Shown: in pieces, positions 10,541 through 19,804 of the stretch
Numbering within the stretch: position 1 is the stretch's first letter
Layout of the letters: every line of letters starts with the position of its first letter
Assembly: GCF_007991335.1 (NCBI RefSeq)
Contig: NZ_BJYD01000023.1
Location: forward strand, 1 to 64,000
Source: Halobacillus faecis
Lineage (GTDB): Bacteria; Bacillota; Bacilli; Bacillales; Halobacillaceae
DNA: 64,000 bases
Reading direction: 5' to 3'
The notes under the pieces: generated by a model
Told to the model about the DNA's origin: nothing
Seen by the model: only the letters and a program-made list of their open reading frames with translations
Database searches by the model: none
Made by a program: the position numbers and the translations under genes

Positions 10541-10573
10541 GAAGGCCCCGCTGGAATTCCAGCGGGGCCTTCT
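10541..10573 (+). terminator. Terminator of pckA
   Basis: A perfect 14-bp stem, GAAGGCCCCGCTGG with its complement and an AATT loop, follows the pckA stop by 30 bases. Confidence 0.85.
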
Positions 10574-10593
10574 CTATACCCATTAAAAGCTCC

Positions 10594-10701
10594 CCATTGT
10601 GGCAGACTCATTTGCGAGATAACGGGGGTTCTTTTGCCGTACTGAGCTTCCGGGCTGGCTCGGAAAAGAAACCATTACCCGCAGCCCCATACCCTTAGAT
10701 C
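10594..10701. repeat. Degenerate intergenic palindromic repeat (copy 2)
   Basis: GGCAGACTCATTTGCGAGAT resembles the terminal TGAAGACTCAGTTTCGAGAT of fuller copies, then GGGGGTTCTTTTGCC matches their GGGGTTCGTTGCC segment. A second part, ACCCGCAGCCCC, is shared with the copy near 8.7 kb. It lies between pckA and ytkD. Confidence 0.55.
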
Positions 10702-10702
10702 A

Positions 10703-10742
10703 AAAAAAGTAGAAAAGTTCAACTGAACTTTTCTACTTTTTT
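10703..10742. terminator. Terminator overlapping the ytkD stop codon
   Basis: AAAAGTAGAAAAGTTCA and its complement form a near-perfect stem with A and T runs on the two sides. The ytkD stop (10719-10721) is at its centre. Confidence 0.85.
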
Positions 10743-11186
10743 CAAGCACTCTGGCAGCACTTCATCCTTCATCATGAAACTGAAACGATCATTCGATTTT
10801 AAATTACGCGGAAGGTGACGGAACAATACTGGTCCGTGCGTCTCAAAATAATGATCCTGATCATCAATCGAGTCAATTATCGCAAAATACACGTTCTTAA
10901 TGACCGTCCCCCCTTTACCTTCTACATGGTACTGACCGATGTAGAATAGGTGGGAAATATCGGCCCCTGTCTCTTCTTTGACTTCCCGGACAGCGGCATC
11001 TTCCGCCGATTCTCCCTCTTCCACTTTTCCACCTGGAAATTCTAGACCACGATCTTTGTGTTTGGTGAGCAGCCATTGATCCTTGTATCGGCATATCACC
11101 CACACGTGTTTCGGTGTCTCGGAAAAAGGATGATCCTCAAAAGATAACCGGACAGGGTTGTGGTAATAATCATAAAATGTTTTCAT
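10719..11186 (-). CDS. ytkD: Nudix hydrolase YtkD
   Basis: A 155-residue nucleoside triphosphate pyrophosphohydrolase. The full Nudix box GX5EX7REUXEEXGU is at 53-75 (Gly53, Glu59, Arg67-Glu68, Glu71-Glu72). YtkD proteins clean oxidised (8-oxo) purine nucleotides in B. subtilis and the whole-length match, including the N-terminal FYDYYHNPV stretch, fits that family. The last codons and stop lie inside the terminator hairpin. It is convergent with pckA. Substrate preference is inferred. Confidence 0.9.
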   Translation of the reverse strand: MKTFYDYYHNPVRLSFEDHPFSETPKHVWVICRYKDQWLLTKHKDRGLEFPGGKVEEGESAEDAAVREVKEETGADISHLFYIGQYHVEGKGGTVIKNVYFAIIDSIDDQDHYFETHGPVLFRHLPRNLKSNDRFSFMMKDEVLPECLKKVEKFS

Positions 11187-11387
11187 GTCTGCTCAACTGC
11201 CTTTAATCCTTGATATATACGTTCTGTCTTTCACCTGTTTAAATCGTACCACAAGCCACGCTAAATACAAACCGGTCAGCAGACAAACTTCACTCTTTCC
11301 TGAATAAATTGTAAAAATATACAGAAACATGAAACGATGGATTCTTATGATTCGTACAAGAAAGAAAGCAAAAAGAGAGGAGAACAA

Positions 11388-11689
11388 TTGGCGAAGCGAA
11401 CCTATGTAGCAATGGGTACTCTGCTTCTAATTCTTTTGCTAAGTGCTTGTGGCAGTGCAGAAGGCAGCAAAATCGAAAAAATTATGTCTGAAGCCTCTAA
11501 AGCTAATAAAGACTTACACATTAGAAGGATTGACTAAATGCCATTGAATACACGATGAAAATTGAGCAAGACACGTACTACCCGGAAATGTTCTATATGG
11601 ATATGAACCTTGAAATTGAAGAGATTGTCATACCGAAGAAAATTCTTAATCAAGCTGAGGAAATGGAAGATATGCCTGGAATATTTTGA
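11388..11689 (+). pseudogene. Decayed lipoprotein gene
   Basis: A GAGAGGAG site precedes a TTG start at 11388. The first frame encodes a lysine-rich start, a hydrophobic stretch and a lipobox LLLSACGS, then SKIEKIMSEASKANK, typical of small Bacillaceae lipoproteins of the DUF6612 kind. It stops at 11537. Homologous-looking text continues in a second frame (YTLEGLTK, 11515-11538) and then a third (AIEYTMKIEQD... from 11540), ending at 11689. Two frameshifts plus loss of the remaining C-terminal half indicate a pseudogene. Sequencing error could explain one shift but not the truncation. The family assignment is tentative. Confidence 0.6.
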
Positions 11690-11697
11690 TGTGGCAT

Positions 11698-11732
11698 AAT
11701 TGAACCGCTTCTTTCCAAGAAGCGGTTCAATT
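11698..11732. terminator. Hairpin overlapping the stop codon of the next gene
   Basis: AATTGAACCGCTTCTT pairs perfectly with AAGAAGCGGTTCAATT around three bases. It includes two bases of the TAA at 11731-11733 of the minus-strand gene. The T tract is weak in both directions. Confidence 0.65.
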
Positions 11733-12042
11733 ACTCATTCAGCACACCCATATCCATAATATGATGTCTAGTCGTTTCATCTCCAAGATCATAAATCTTT
11801 TGAAACGCTTTTTTCATATCAAGATCTACTTCATCGTTCGCATGATCATTATGATAGGGATTAAATGGAACGTGAGACCTCCAGAAAGACTCAGCGTCTG
11901 CATTATAAATCTCATCAAATACTTCCCTTAGCGCTTTTACTTCTTCTTCCGTGGCGTAAATTGTAAAATCATCATTGTTTGCATCGTGATTCAAAGATAT
12001 TTCCCTTGTTCCCATATTGATATAATACTTATTCTTATCCAT
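11731..12042 (-). CDS. Small conserved protein of unknown function
   Basis: A 103-residue acidic soluble protein with a good GAGGAGGGTGAATA site before the ATG. No signal peptide, membrane segment or known catalytic motif is visible. The middle section contains the pattern FWRSHVPFNPYH followed by acidic residues, and the C-terminus HHIMDMG. Similar short proteins of Bacillaceae are often labelled hydrolase without evidence, and I do not support that name. It lies just downstream of menC on the same strand with 46 bases between them, so cotranscription is not expected in that order; it is upstream of nothing else. Confidence 0.75.
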   Translation of the reverse strand: MDKNKYYINMGTREISLNHDANNDDFTIYATEEEVKALREVFDEIYNADAESFWRSHVPFNPYHNDHANDEVDLDMKKAFQKIYDLGDETTRHHIMDMGVLNE

Positions 12043-12088
12043 TATTCACCCTCCTCTTCTCTAGTGTGAACCATCAAAGGGAAACCTA

Positions 12089-13201
12089 TTACAGAGGAGT
12101 GGATTCATCAAACGTCTTATGAGCAAGAGTTACCTCATTCAGGTACTCTTCATCTACTTGTATTCCTATTCCTGATTTCTTTGGAACCTCGATGGATCCT
12201 CGGTTCATTACAATCTCAGGGTGTACGAGGTCTTTATGAAAATACCTGGTAGAACCGGACAAATCACCTGGAATCGTAAAGTTTGGCAGGGAAGCCAGGG
12301 CAAGGTTATGCGCTTTGGAAATACCCGATTCTACCATCCCGCCGCACCATACAGGAACTCCACGCGATCGACAGAAGTCGTGAATTTTCACAGCTGCTGT
12401 TAACCCTCCGACACGACTGATTTTTATGTTGATAATCCGGCAACTTCCCAGTTCAACCGCTTGGACGGCATCTTGAAAAGACATAATGGACTCATCCAAA
12501 CAAATAGGGGTCTTCATTTCCTTTTGGAGCCTTTTATGCCAATAAAAGTCCCCTGCAGCAAAAGGTTGCTCTATCATTGTCAGACCATGATCATCTAAAG
12601 AACATAAATGGTCCATATCCTCAGGATGGTATTGACCATTCGCATCAATCATAATCGGAAGGTCCGGGTCGATTTCTTGAATGGTTGTTATCGCTTCCCT
12701 TTCCCTTCCTTTAACCACTTTCAATTTATATCGTTGAAAACCTTCTGCCTTCAATCTGTCCACGTCATTTTCTAATGAACCTCCTAAGCTGATCACTGCC
12801 CCTGCACCGACAGATGAGCGGGTTCCTCCAATGAGATCTGCTAGACTTTGCCCGGTTTGTTTTCCATACAAGTCCCACAGAGAGCCTTCCAACCCTGCTT
12901 TTGCCATCGGATGACCTTGCACTCCTTCACTCTGTTCTGCACAATCAGATGGGTGCTCTGCTCCATTTTTAAGGAGAGAAGGAATTAAGTAGTCCTCAAG
13001 AATATGCCAAGCTGTATCTAACGTTTCATAAGTGTAAAAAGGATCAGGAAATGCTGTCACTTCCCCGTACCCTATACGTCCTGCATCATCCCTTACCTCT
13101 ATAATGATAAGCGGACGTTCCTTCAATTCCGCCTGGTGAGTAACGAATGGGGCTTTGAGTGGGAGAGAAACTTTTCTTAAACGAACCGATTGTATTCTCA
13201 T
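12089..13201 (-). CDS. menC: o-Succinylbenzoate synthase
   Basis: Dehydrates SHCHC to o-succinylbenzoate in menaquinone synthesis. It is a 370-residue enolase-superfamily protein. Catalytic and metal residues are visible: the KLK pair (Lys159, Lys161), metal ligands Asp186 (in DAN), Glu211 (in EQP) and Asp236 (in DES), and the second base Lys260 in KISR. It is last in the minus-strand men operon and its start overlaps the menE stop by four bases (ATGA-type coupling). A GGAGG site lies within the menE end. Some enolase-family members also racemise N-acylamino acids, but the context makes MenC clear. Confidence 0.97.
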   Translation of the reverse strand: MRIQSVRLRKVSLPLKAPFVTHQAELKERPLIIIEVRDDAGRIGYGEVTAFPDPFYTYETLDTAWHILEDYLIPSLLKNGAEHPSDCAEQSEGVQGHPMAKAGLEGSLWDLYGKQTGQSLADLIGGTRSSVGAGAVISLGGSLENDVDRLKAEGFQRYKLKVVKGREREAITTIQEIDPDLPIMIDANGQYHPEDMDHLCSLDDHGLTMIEQPFAAGDFYWHKRLQKEMKTPICLDESIMSFQDAVQAVELGSCRIINIKISRVGGLTAAVKIHDFCRSRGVPVWCGGMVESGISKAHNLALASLPNFTIPGDLSGSTRYFHKDLVHPEIVMNRGSIEVPKKSGIGIQVDEEYLNEVTLAHKTFDESTPL

Positions 13202-14661
13202 CCCTCTCCTCCTTGCATAGAAAAGGAGGACAGACGTCTCCGTAGTAGTTTGTTTGACGCATTTCTGGGAAGTTCATCGATCCAATGAACCTCTCTTGGA
13301 CACTTATATTTCGCCAACCGCTTCCTGCACCAGTCCATCACTTCTTTTTCCGTGAGGCTGGCTCCATTTTCAACTACAATGTATGCCACAGGCACTTCTC
13401 CCCAGCGTTCATCAGGACGTCCAGTCACACCTGCTTCCCGTACCCCTGGCAAAGAGGATAGCACGCTCTCCACCTCTGCTGGGTAAATGTTTTCCCCTCC
13501 TGAGATGATCAAGTCTTTCACTCGGTCAACGACATACAAAAATCCATCTTCATCTTCAAATCCTAGATCTCCTGTCCGCAAGTACTCGCCTTCTCTTTTT
13601 GGACGATTATAATATCCTTTCGAGACCATTGGGCCCCGGACGATGATTTCACCAACTTCTCCTCTTTCTTTGCCGTCTATATACAAATGCGCAGGGGTTA
13701 GGGCTTTACCTGCTGAACCTAGTTTTGAGAAAGCGAATTCCGGACTGAGGGTGGCGATTTGAGAGGAAGTCTCTGTCATCCCGTAGGTTTGGAAAACGGG
13801 TATCTCTTTTGCAGATGTCTTTTTCAGTATAACCTCAGGAACAGGTCCGCCCCCCAGCAACATGCAGCGGAAGTCGTCTGGATACGTCCCGTCTTCAAGC
13901 TTCTCGAGTAAGCGCTGCAGCATAACGGTCACGACAGATACATGGGTAATGGCTTTATCCATAATGGCTTCATGAACTCCTCTGGCATCGAACTTTTCAA
14001 AAAGCATGAGCGGCATGCCGTAAACAACACTCTTCATCAAAATGGAAAAGCCTCCGACATGAAACAAAGGTAAACAATTCAGCCACTTGTCCTTCGCATG
14101 GACACCTAAATTTAATGCGGACGCGACGGCACTGTGCCAATGGTTTCCATACGTATGCATGACGGCTTTCGGATTGCCGGTTGTCCCTGAAGTGTACATC
14201 ATCGTATAAACGTCATCGAGATCGAGGTCCGTTTGAAGTTCATAGAGATTTTCCTTTCTCTCCGTTAAATGTTCAAGCCTATGCACATCAAGATTCATCT
14301 CTAATACCGAATCTGCAGCTACTTGCACATGGCGTCCATCAGCATACACATGTGAAACGTTCGCATCCTCAATCTGATATGCAATTTCCGCTGAAGTCAG
14401 TCTCGTGTTCAAAAGAACAGCTACCGCGCCGACATAACTTACTGCATGAATGAAAACTGCGTACATCGTACTGTTGCTCGCTAACAAAGCCACATGCTCG
14501 CCCCGTTTCACCCCATTTTCTATAAGAGCAAAAGCCACCTTCCGGCTTTTATCCCTTAGTTCAGAAAAACTGATCCTTTCACCATCTGGTGTTTCAATCG
14601 CCGTACGTTGCGGATGTAATGCCGCCTGTTTATCTAACCAATGCGGAATGCGTTCGCCCAT
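13198..14661 (-). CDS. menE: o-Succinylbenzoate-CoA ligase
   Basis: Activates o-succinylbenzoate with ATP and CoA. It is a 487-residue ANL-family adenylating enzyme. The phosphate-binding YTSGTTGNPK is near residue 157, the GMTETSSQ motif near 297, the TGDLG motif near 366 and the hinge DRVKD just after, with the C-terminal catalytic lysine region NASNKLLRR near 470. It overlaps menC by four bases and is separated from menB by 108 bases containing a terminator-like hairpin, so its level may be lower than that of menB. Confidence 0.97.
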   Translation of the reverse strand: MGERIPHWLDKQAALHPQRTAIETPDGERISFSELRDKSRKVAFALIENGVKRGEHVALLASNSTMYAVFIHAVSYVGAVAVLLNTRLTSAEIAYQIEDANVSHVYADGRHVQVAADSVLEMNLDVHRLEHLTERKENLYELQTDLDLDDVYTMMYTSGTTGNPKAVMHTYGNHWHSAVASALNLGVHAKDKWLNCLPLFHVGGFSILMKSVVYGMPLMLFEKFDARGVHEAIMDKAITHVSVVTVMLQRLLEKLEDGTYPDDFRCMLLGGGPVPEVILKKTSAKEIPVFQTYGMTETSSQIATLSPEFAFSKLGSAGKALTPAHLYIDGKERGEVGEIIVRGPMVSKGYYNRPKREGEYLRTGDLGFEDEDGFLYVVDRVKDLIISGGENIYPAEVESVLSSLPGVREAGVTGRPDERWGEVPVAYIVVENGASLTEKEVMDWCRKRLAKYKCPREVHWIDELPRNASNKLLRRRLSSFSMQGGEG

Positions 14662-14711
14662 TTTAACCCTTCCTTTACCTAGTTCTGTTAAACTGACGCT
14701 CGAATCATAAA

Positions 14712-14740
14712 AGGGGCTATCCTTTCTACAGGATGCCCCT
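14712..14740 (-). terminator. Internal terminator or attenuator between menB and menE
   Basis: On the minus strand AGGGGCATCCT pairs with AGGATAGCCCCT, closing a six-base loop, and is followed by TTTTAT. It lies in the only sizeable gap within the men operon. Confidence 0.7.
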
Positions 14741-14769
14741 TCACAAGTGGTTTCATATATAGAGACGGA

Positions 14770-15588
14770 TCAAGGGAAACGTGGGAACTGATCGAAGTCA
14801 GGCTTTCTTTTCTCCTTGAAGGCATCTCGTCCTTCTTTTGCTTCCTCTGTTGTGTAATACAACAATGTGGCGTCTCCACCCATTTGTTGCAGACCAGCTA
14901 GACCGTCTGTATCGGCATTGAAGGAAGCCTTCAGGAAACGCAAAGCAGTCGGTGACTTCTCAAGCATTTCACGACCCCATTGTACGGTTTCAGCTTCAAG
15001 ATCTTCCAATGGTACAACCGTATTCACCAGACCCATTTCCTCTGCTTCTCTCGCGGAGTACTGACGGCACAGATACCAAATTTCACGGGCTTTCTTATGA
15101 CCTACGATACGAGCAAGCAATCCTGCTCCGTAACCAGCATCGAAACTTCCCACTTTTGGTCCGGTTTGACCGAAGATAGCATTATCAGCAGCAATCGTTA
15201 AATCGCAGACGATATGTAATACATGTCCACCACCGATTGCGTAACCAGAGACCATAGCTACCACTGGCTTTGGAATGACACGGATCAAACGTTGCAAATC
15301 AAGTACATTCAAACGAGGAATATGGTCATCCCCAACATAACCACCGTGGCCACGTACTTTCTGGTCTCCACCAGCACAGAATGCATCGTCGCCGGCTCCT
15401 GCAAGAACAATAACTCCTATTCTAGAGTCATCACGAGCATAAGCAAAAGCATCAATTAACTCATGTACCGTCTGCGGACGGAAGGCATTACGAACTTCCG
15501 GGCGGTTAATCGTAATTTTAGCGATCCCTTCAAATCTCTCATACATAATATCTTCATATTCGCGTTCACTAACCCAATCAAAAGACAT
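14770..15588 (-). CDS. menB: 1,4-Dihydroxy-2-naphthoyl-CoA synthase
   Basis: Closes the second ring of the naphthoquinone by intramolecular Claisen condensation of o-succinylbenzoyl-CoA. From ATG at 15588 it is 272 residues; the GGAGGAAATACT site supports this over an upstream in-frame start at 15615. It is a crotonase-fold protein with the oxyanion-hole segment [11 protein letters not shown] near 75-85, the SGYAIGGGH segment near 120-128 and the [13 protein letters not shown] active-site loop near 147-159. It lies between menH and menE in the men operon. Confidence 0.98.
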   Translation of the reverse strand: MSFDWVSEREYEDIMYERFEGIAKITINRPEVRNAFRPQTVHELIDAFAYARDDSRIGVIVLAGAGDDAFCAGGDQKVRGHGGYVGDDHIPRLNVLDLQRLIRVIPKPVVAMVSGYAIGGGHVLHIVCDLTIAADNAIFGQTGPKVGSFDAGYGAGLLARIVGHKKAREIWYLCRQYSAREAEEMGLVNTVVPLEDLEAETVQWGREMLEKSPTALRFLKASFNADTDGLAGLQQMGGDATLLYYTTEEAKEGRDAFKEKRKPDFDQFPRFP

Positions 15589-15654
15589 AGTATTTCCTCC
15601 TTTTTCTACATACATTTTCTATATTCCTCATGAAAAAACGCTTTCCTACACTAT

Positions 15655-16446
15655 TCATTTTATCATGAAGCCATCTACAATTTTAGCAAAAATCCCAGGA
15701 TTCTCAAGGTGGACGGTGTGACCAGCTCCTTTTACCACTCGATGGGCAGCCTGAGAGAAATGTTCAGCCATATCCTTATTGATTCTTTGGAACTTCTCGT
15801 CTTCCTCTCCTGTCACTAATAAGACGGGGCATTTGAGGGAAGGTAACTGATCCCACCAGGACGGTTGGTGACCTGTACCCATACCGAGAAGCGATTCAGA
15901 AAGACCTTCAGCCGTCTGACTGAGGCGTTCTTCTCTTAAAGTTTTTGCCACATCATCAGGAAGGAATTGCTGTGTCTCAAAAAGAGGGAGGCTTTCCCAA
16001 AGGTTTACGAAAGATTCGATTCCTTCTTCCATCAATTTTTCCGACAACCCTTTATCTTTCGCTTGTCGTGACAGCTGTTCTTCGGTTGTAGGTAAACCTG
16101 GAGAGGCACTTTCAAGTATTAATCGAATTACGTATTCAGGGTAAAGCATAGCAAACGATAGAGCTGTTCTCCCCCCCAGGGAATATCCAAGCAGGGAAAC
16201 CTTTTCTAATCCCAGCTGATCCAGCATAGCTTTGAGATCCCGACAAAAGCGTTCCATCGTTACCACACCAATCGCCCCTGTCTTACCGTGACCTGGCAAA
16301 TCTACTTTTAAAAAGCGATAGGAATTTTCAAAACGGGAAGTGATGGAGTCAAAAGTTGAGGTGCGGCCTGTGAACCCGTGGAGCAGGACGAGGACTTCGC
16401 CTTCTCCTTCATCCTCGACCCAATATTCTCTTTCGTTTACCTTCAT
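15655..16446 (-). CDS. menH: SHCHC synthase, alpha/beta hydrolase
   Basis: Eliminates pyruvate from SEPHCHC to give SHCHC. From ATG at 16446 it is 263 residues; a TTG six bases earlier is a poorer start relative to the AAGGA site. The oxyanion HGFTG is near 25-29, the nucleophile elbow GYSLGGR near 93-99, and a C-terminal GAGHTVH holds the catalytic His. Its start lies two bases after the menD stop, so translation is probably coupled. The B. subtilis counterpart is YtxM. Confidence 0.93.
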   Translation of the reverse strand: MKVNEREYWVEDEGEGEVLVLLHGFTGRTSTFDSITSRFENSYRFLKVDLPGHGKTGAIGVVTMERFCRDLKAMLDQLGLEKVSLLGYSLGGRTALSFAMLYPEYVIRLILESASPGLPTTEEQLSRQAKDKGLSEKLMEEGIESFVNLWESLPLFETQQFLPDDVAKTLREERLSQTAEGLSESLLGMGTGHQPSWWDQLPSLKCPVLLVTGEEDEKFQRINKDMAEHFSQAAHRVVKGAGHTVHLENPGIFAKIVDGFMIK

Positions 16447-16448
16447 TC

Positions 16449-18185
16449 TCAAAATCCTTCACTCCAGTCCAAAACCACTTTTTCTACATTGGACCAACGC
16501 TCCCTGTGAAAGGCTACATGATCTTCACGATTTGTCACCACTTCAATGACATTCAACCCCAGGCTTGCATAACTTTCTGACAGGGCTCGTTTATAAGACT
16601 CCCAATTTGTCACCAGTCTGTGTGTGCCTCCATACATTCCGATGACAGGACCGAGGTCTAGGCCTAAAGGTGTGCCAAAGAGCTCTTCAAAGTGATCGGG
16701 ATGCTTGGATTGAGGCAGGTAGGAAAATATCCCTCCTCCATCATTGTTAATCACAACGATGGTCAGTGGAATCTTTTTATTCTTTGCCATCCATAGCCCA
16801 TTCAAGTCATGAAAGAAAGAAATATCACCTAACAAAAGCGTGGTAGGTTTGCCTGTAGCGGCTGTACCAATCGCTGTACTGACCACACCATCAATTCCAT
16901 TTGCTCCTCTGTTTGCCATCAGCTGAATATTTTTGGGTGAAGCCATGAAGAAACTGTCGACATCCCTGATCGGCATACTGTTACCTATAAAGAAGTTAGA
17001 ATCATCCGGCATTGTTTCTGACAAATAGACGACCGCGTGTCCTTCATTGAGCGAATGCTCAGGTTCCAACAGCATTTCATTCTTCGCTAAAACATTCATC
17101 TGCTGCCACATGGAAAGCCATGAGGTCTCTACATTTCCATCAGGCATAAAACTGGACAACCTTTCACACAATTGGACAGGTTCACTCCAAATGAAAGTCG
17201 CCCCGATACCCGCAGGCTCCCGAAACTCATGCTGATCATCCACAACATAGTGATCAATCTTTTCTTTATACTCCTTGACCCATTTCAAGTACGCTTTGGA
17301 AACAGGCATTGCGCCAAAACGGACGATGTAATCGGGCACGACTTGACCTTTAACAGTTTGAGACTTAAGCAGAGCATCATAATTCTCAATGATATTCCTT
17401 TTATCGTGACTCCCTGTACGAAGTTGCGATAAAGGGTCGGCAAATACAGGGACCCCGAGTCGGGAGCCGAGATTTGTCACTGCCTCAGCTAAACGAGGCT
17501 CCGTTTGTGGCCCTACGACCAGTAAACCCTTCTCTCCTTGAGCCAGCCGTTCAAATAATTGCTTGACCTGATCGTCCGGCATCACTAAACTCCCTCTCTG
17601 AGCTCTTGAAATTGGCTGGACACCACCGCGCCATGCCTCTTCCAACTCAAAGTCTGGGATTAATGGTTCGCGGAAGGGAATATTCAGATGCACGGGACCT
17701 TGCCCAGTAATCGATTCTTCCACTGCTCTCGCCGCCTGTTGCCTTGCATAATAGAAGTTATTTTCTTCCGGCAACGCTAGGTCCTGATACCATTTCACAT
17801 AGCTGCCATACATCTGTATTTGATTAATGGCTTGAGGTGCACCGACTTCTCTCAACTCATGCGGCCTGTCTGCAGTTAAGACAACAAGGGGTACCCGACT
17901 GTAGAAAGCCTCGACAATGGCCGGATAATAGTTGGCAGCTGCCGTTCCGGATGTACAAACAAGCGCTACTGGCTTTTGTTCCTGCTTCGCGATCCCCAAA
18001 GCAAAAAAAGCAGCTGAGCGTTCATCAAGGTGAACCCAATGGTTCACCTCTGAATGCTCAGCAAAAGTCATAGCTAATGGAGTAGACCTTGAACCTGGTG
18101 ATAGGACGACATGCTCGACACCAGAGTATACGAGTTGGTCTACAAAATGAGTCACATATTTTGATAAGGCTTCTACATGTCCCAT
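16449..18185 (-). CDS. menD: SEPHCHC synthase
   Basis: Thiamine-diphosphate enzyme that joins 2-oxoglutarate-derived succinic semialdehyde to isochorismate. It is 578 residues long. The N-terminal pyrimidine-binding domain includes SPGSRSTP (29-36), the middle domain follows, and the C-terminal ThDP motif runs from GDISFFHD to NNDGGG (roughly 440-475). A GGGAGGATCAGA site precedes the ATG. It overlaps the end of menF by 13 bases. It is second in the minus-strand men operon. Confidence 0.98.
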   Translation of the reverse strand: MGHVEALSKYVTHFVDQLVYSGVEHVVLSPGSRSTPLAMTFAEHSEVNHWVHLDERSAAFFALGIAKQEQKPVALVCTSGTAAANYYPAIVEAFYSRVPLVVLTADRPHELREVGAPQAINQIQMYGSYVKWYQDLALPEENNFYYARQQAARAVEESITGQGPVHLNIPFREPLIPDFELEEAWRGGVQPISRAQRGSLVMPDDQVKQLFERLAQGEKGLLVVGPQTEPRLAEAVTNLGSRLGVPVFADPLSQLRTGSHDKRNIIENYDALLKSQTVKGQVVPDYIVRFGAMPVSKAYLKWVKEYKEKIDHYVVDDQHEFREPAGIGATFIWSEPVQLCERLSSFMPDGNVETSWLSMWQQMNVLAKNEMLLEPEHSLNEGHAVVYLSETMPDDSNFFIGNSMPIRDVDSFFMASPKNIQLMANRGANGIDGVVSTAIGTAATGKPTTLLLGDISFFHDLNGLWMAKNKKIPLTIVVINNDGGGIFSYLPQSKHPDHFEELFGTPLGLDLGPVIGMYGGTHRLVTNWESYKRALSESYASLGLNVIEVVTNREDHVAFHRERWSNVEKVVLDWSEGF

Positions 18186-19576
18186 TCTGATCCTCCCAAT
18201 ACATTCATCATCGGTTTTAGTTTGACAGCCGTTTCTGCAAATTCCGCTTCAGGATCGGAATCTTCGACTACACCACAACCAGCAAACAAAGAGGCTTCCT
18301 TTTGCTGAATGAGCGCGGAACGGATGGCCACAGCAAACTCCCCGTTATCCTGTGCATCAAACCAACCAATTGGTCCTGCATACCAGCCTCTATTCAACGT
18401 TTCATGTGTTCGGATGTACTCTACCGAAACCTGCTGCGGCATTCCGCCGAGAGCCGGTGTCGGATGGAGTTTCTCGATCACATCAAGCAGGGTGTACCCT
18501 TGATCCAATACAGCTTTCACTGGAGTGTACAAATGCTGCAGATTCCGGAGCGGATAAAGGACAGGTCCATTCGGTACTTCGACTTGACTGCTGCATGCCT
18601 CCACCGCTTCTTTGATCATTTCGACTACAAACTGATGCTCTTGACGGTTTTTAGGGTCACCAAGCAATTCTTCTCCCAGCTTGAAATCTTCCTCCTCGGT
18701 CCTGCCACGTGGCACTGTTCCTGCAAGACAGGTGGACACAAGCTCCCTTTCTTCCACTTTCGCAAGCCTTTCAGGGGTCGCACCAATAAAGTGATCTCCT
18801 TCACTTTCATAGCAGAAAATATAACTGTTTGGCTGTGTATCGGCTAATGCTTTCAAAACAGCGGTAATCTGTACATTTTCTTTGAATGTAATGCGGAGTT
18901 CTCTTGCTAGAACGACTTTCTCCATCAATCCTGCTGTAATATCTTCCGTCGCTTTTTTCACCGATTCTTTCCAAGCTTCAGGAGCAACCTCAAAGGTCTG
19001 TTCAATGACAGGCAAAGAACCAGTCACCTCTCCTTTCTTAAGAAGAGAATCCCGGTGATTCTGAATTTGGTTGGCAATCTGTTGCTGATGGTCTTCCGGG
19101 AAAATGAGTGCGTTAATAGTTAAATACGTTTCCCCTTCCACTTTGGTTAACAAAAAAGCAGGAATCGTCAATTGACTGTCAGGAAAGGATTCCCAAGGTG
19201 TGTCCTCTTTTTGTTCAGGATCGAAACTGAATCCGCCAAGTGCCACCATTCCTGTTCCTTTTTTATTATAATCATCATGCACCATCGCATTTTCCTGCAG
19301 CTGCGTCCATAGAGATTGGACTTCGCGAAAACGTTGTTTACTTTTTGCATACAATTGACTGGCCTTTCCTATTCCGACCATGGTCAAATCATTTTCAGCG
19401 CTCTGCCAAAACGAGCGATGCTGATCAATATGCTGACCCGTTTCAAAAAATTGAAAGGGATCTTGATCATCTATATGTTCAACTATACTAATAAAAAGAG
19501 GTTCCCCAAGATGATGTGCTTTCTGAAGAGCTTCCCCTACCACTTCCTCTATTTGAGGGGCCTTCGTGTGAAGCAT
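18173..19576 (-). CDS. menF: Isochorismate synthase
   Basis: Converts chorismate to isochorismate, the first menaquinone step. The open frame starts at 19591, but the GGGAGG site lies inside its first codons, so the ATG at 19576 (467 residues) is the real start. The chorismate-binding domain fills the C-terminal half, with GATPERL near 300, the TCLAGTVPRG stretch near 315, HQFVVEMI near 345 and LHPTPALGG near 380. Menaquinone versus siderophore isochorismate synthases differ mainly by context, which is decisive here: it is first in the men operon and divergent from menA. Confidence 0.96.
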   Translation of the reverse strand: MLHTKAPQIEEVVGEALQKAHHLGEPLFISIVEHIDDQDPFQFFETGQHIDQHRSFWQSAENDLTMVGIGKASQLYAKSKQRFREVQSLWTQLQENAMVHDDYNKKGTGMVALGGFSFDPEQKEDTPWESFPDSQLTIPAFLLTKVEGETYLTINALIFPEDHQQQIANQIQNHRDSLLKKGEVTGSLPVIEQTFEVAPEAWKESVKKATEDITAGLMEKVVLARELRITFKENVQITAVLKALADTQPNSYIFCYESEGDHFIGATPERLAKVEERELVSTCLAGTVPRGRTEEEDFKLGEELLGDPKNRQEHQFVVEMIKEAVEACSSQVEVPNGPVLYPLRNLQHLYTPVKAVLDQGYTLLDVIEKLHPTPALGGMPQQVSVEYIRTHETLNRGWYAGPIGWFDAQDNGEFAVAIRSALIQQKEASLFAGCGVVEDSDPEAEFAETAVKLKPMMNVLGGSEWDM

Positions 19577-19728
19577 ATATATTCCTCCCATTCTTTAAGG
19601 GACGTTATCTACTCTCTACACACAAAGCAAACGGATACTTCTGTGTGCATGCATCACTCTCTATTTTATTCTCTTTTTTCTCTTGACTCAAGGAATCTTG
19701 CTCTAAAACCAACATTTTCTTACATTGA

Positions 19729-19757
19729 TTGACACTCCAGTACGCTTTCCCTAAAAT
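19729..19757 (+). promoter_or_regulatory. Strong SigA-type promoter of menA
   Basis: TTGACA (19729-19734), a 17-base spacer and TAAAAT (19752-19757) lie about 50 bases before the menA start in the 228-base gap shared with menF. Confidence 0.8.
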
Positions 19758-19804
19758 TAAACTGTTATCATAACAAGAGTATTGTTACAAGGGAGAGAAC
19801 ACCA

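Noticed and set aside
19316-19732. 138-residue plus-strand frame before menA
   Set aside because: Antisense to menF and overlapping the menA promoter; no ribosome site.
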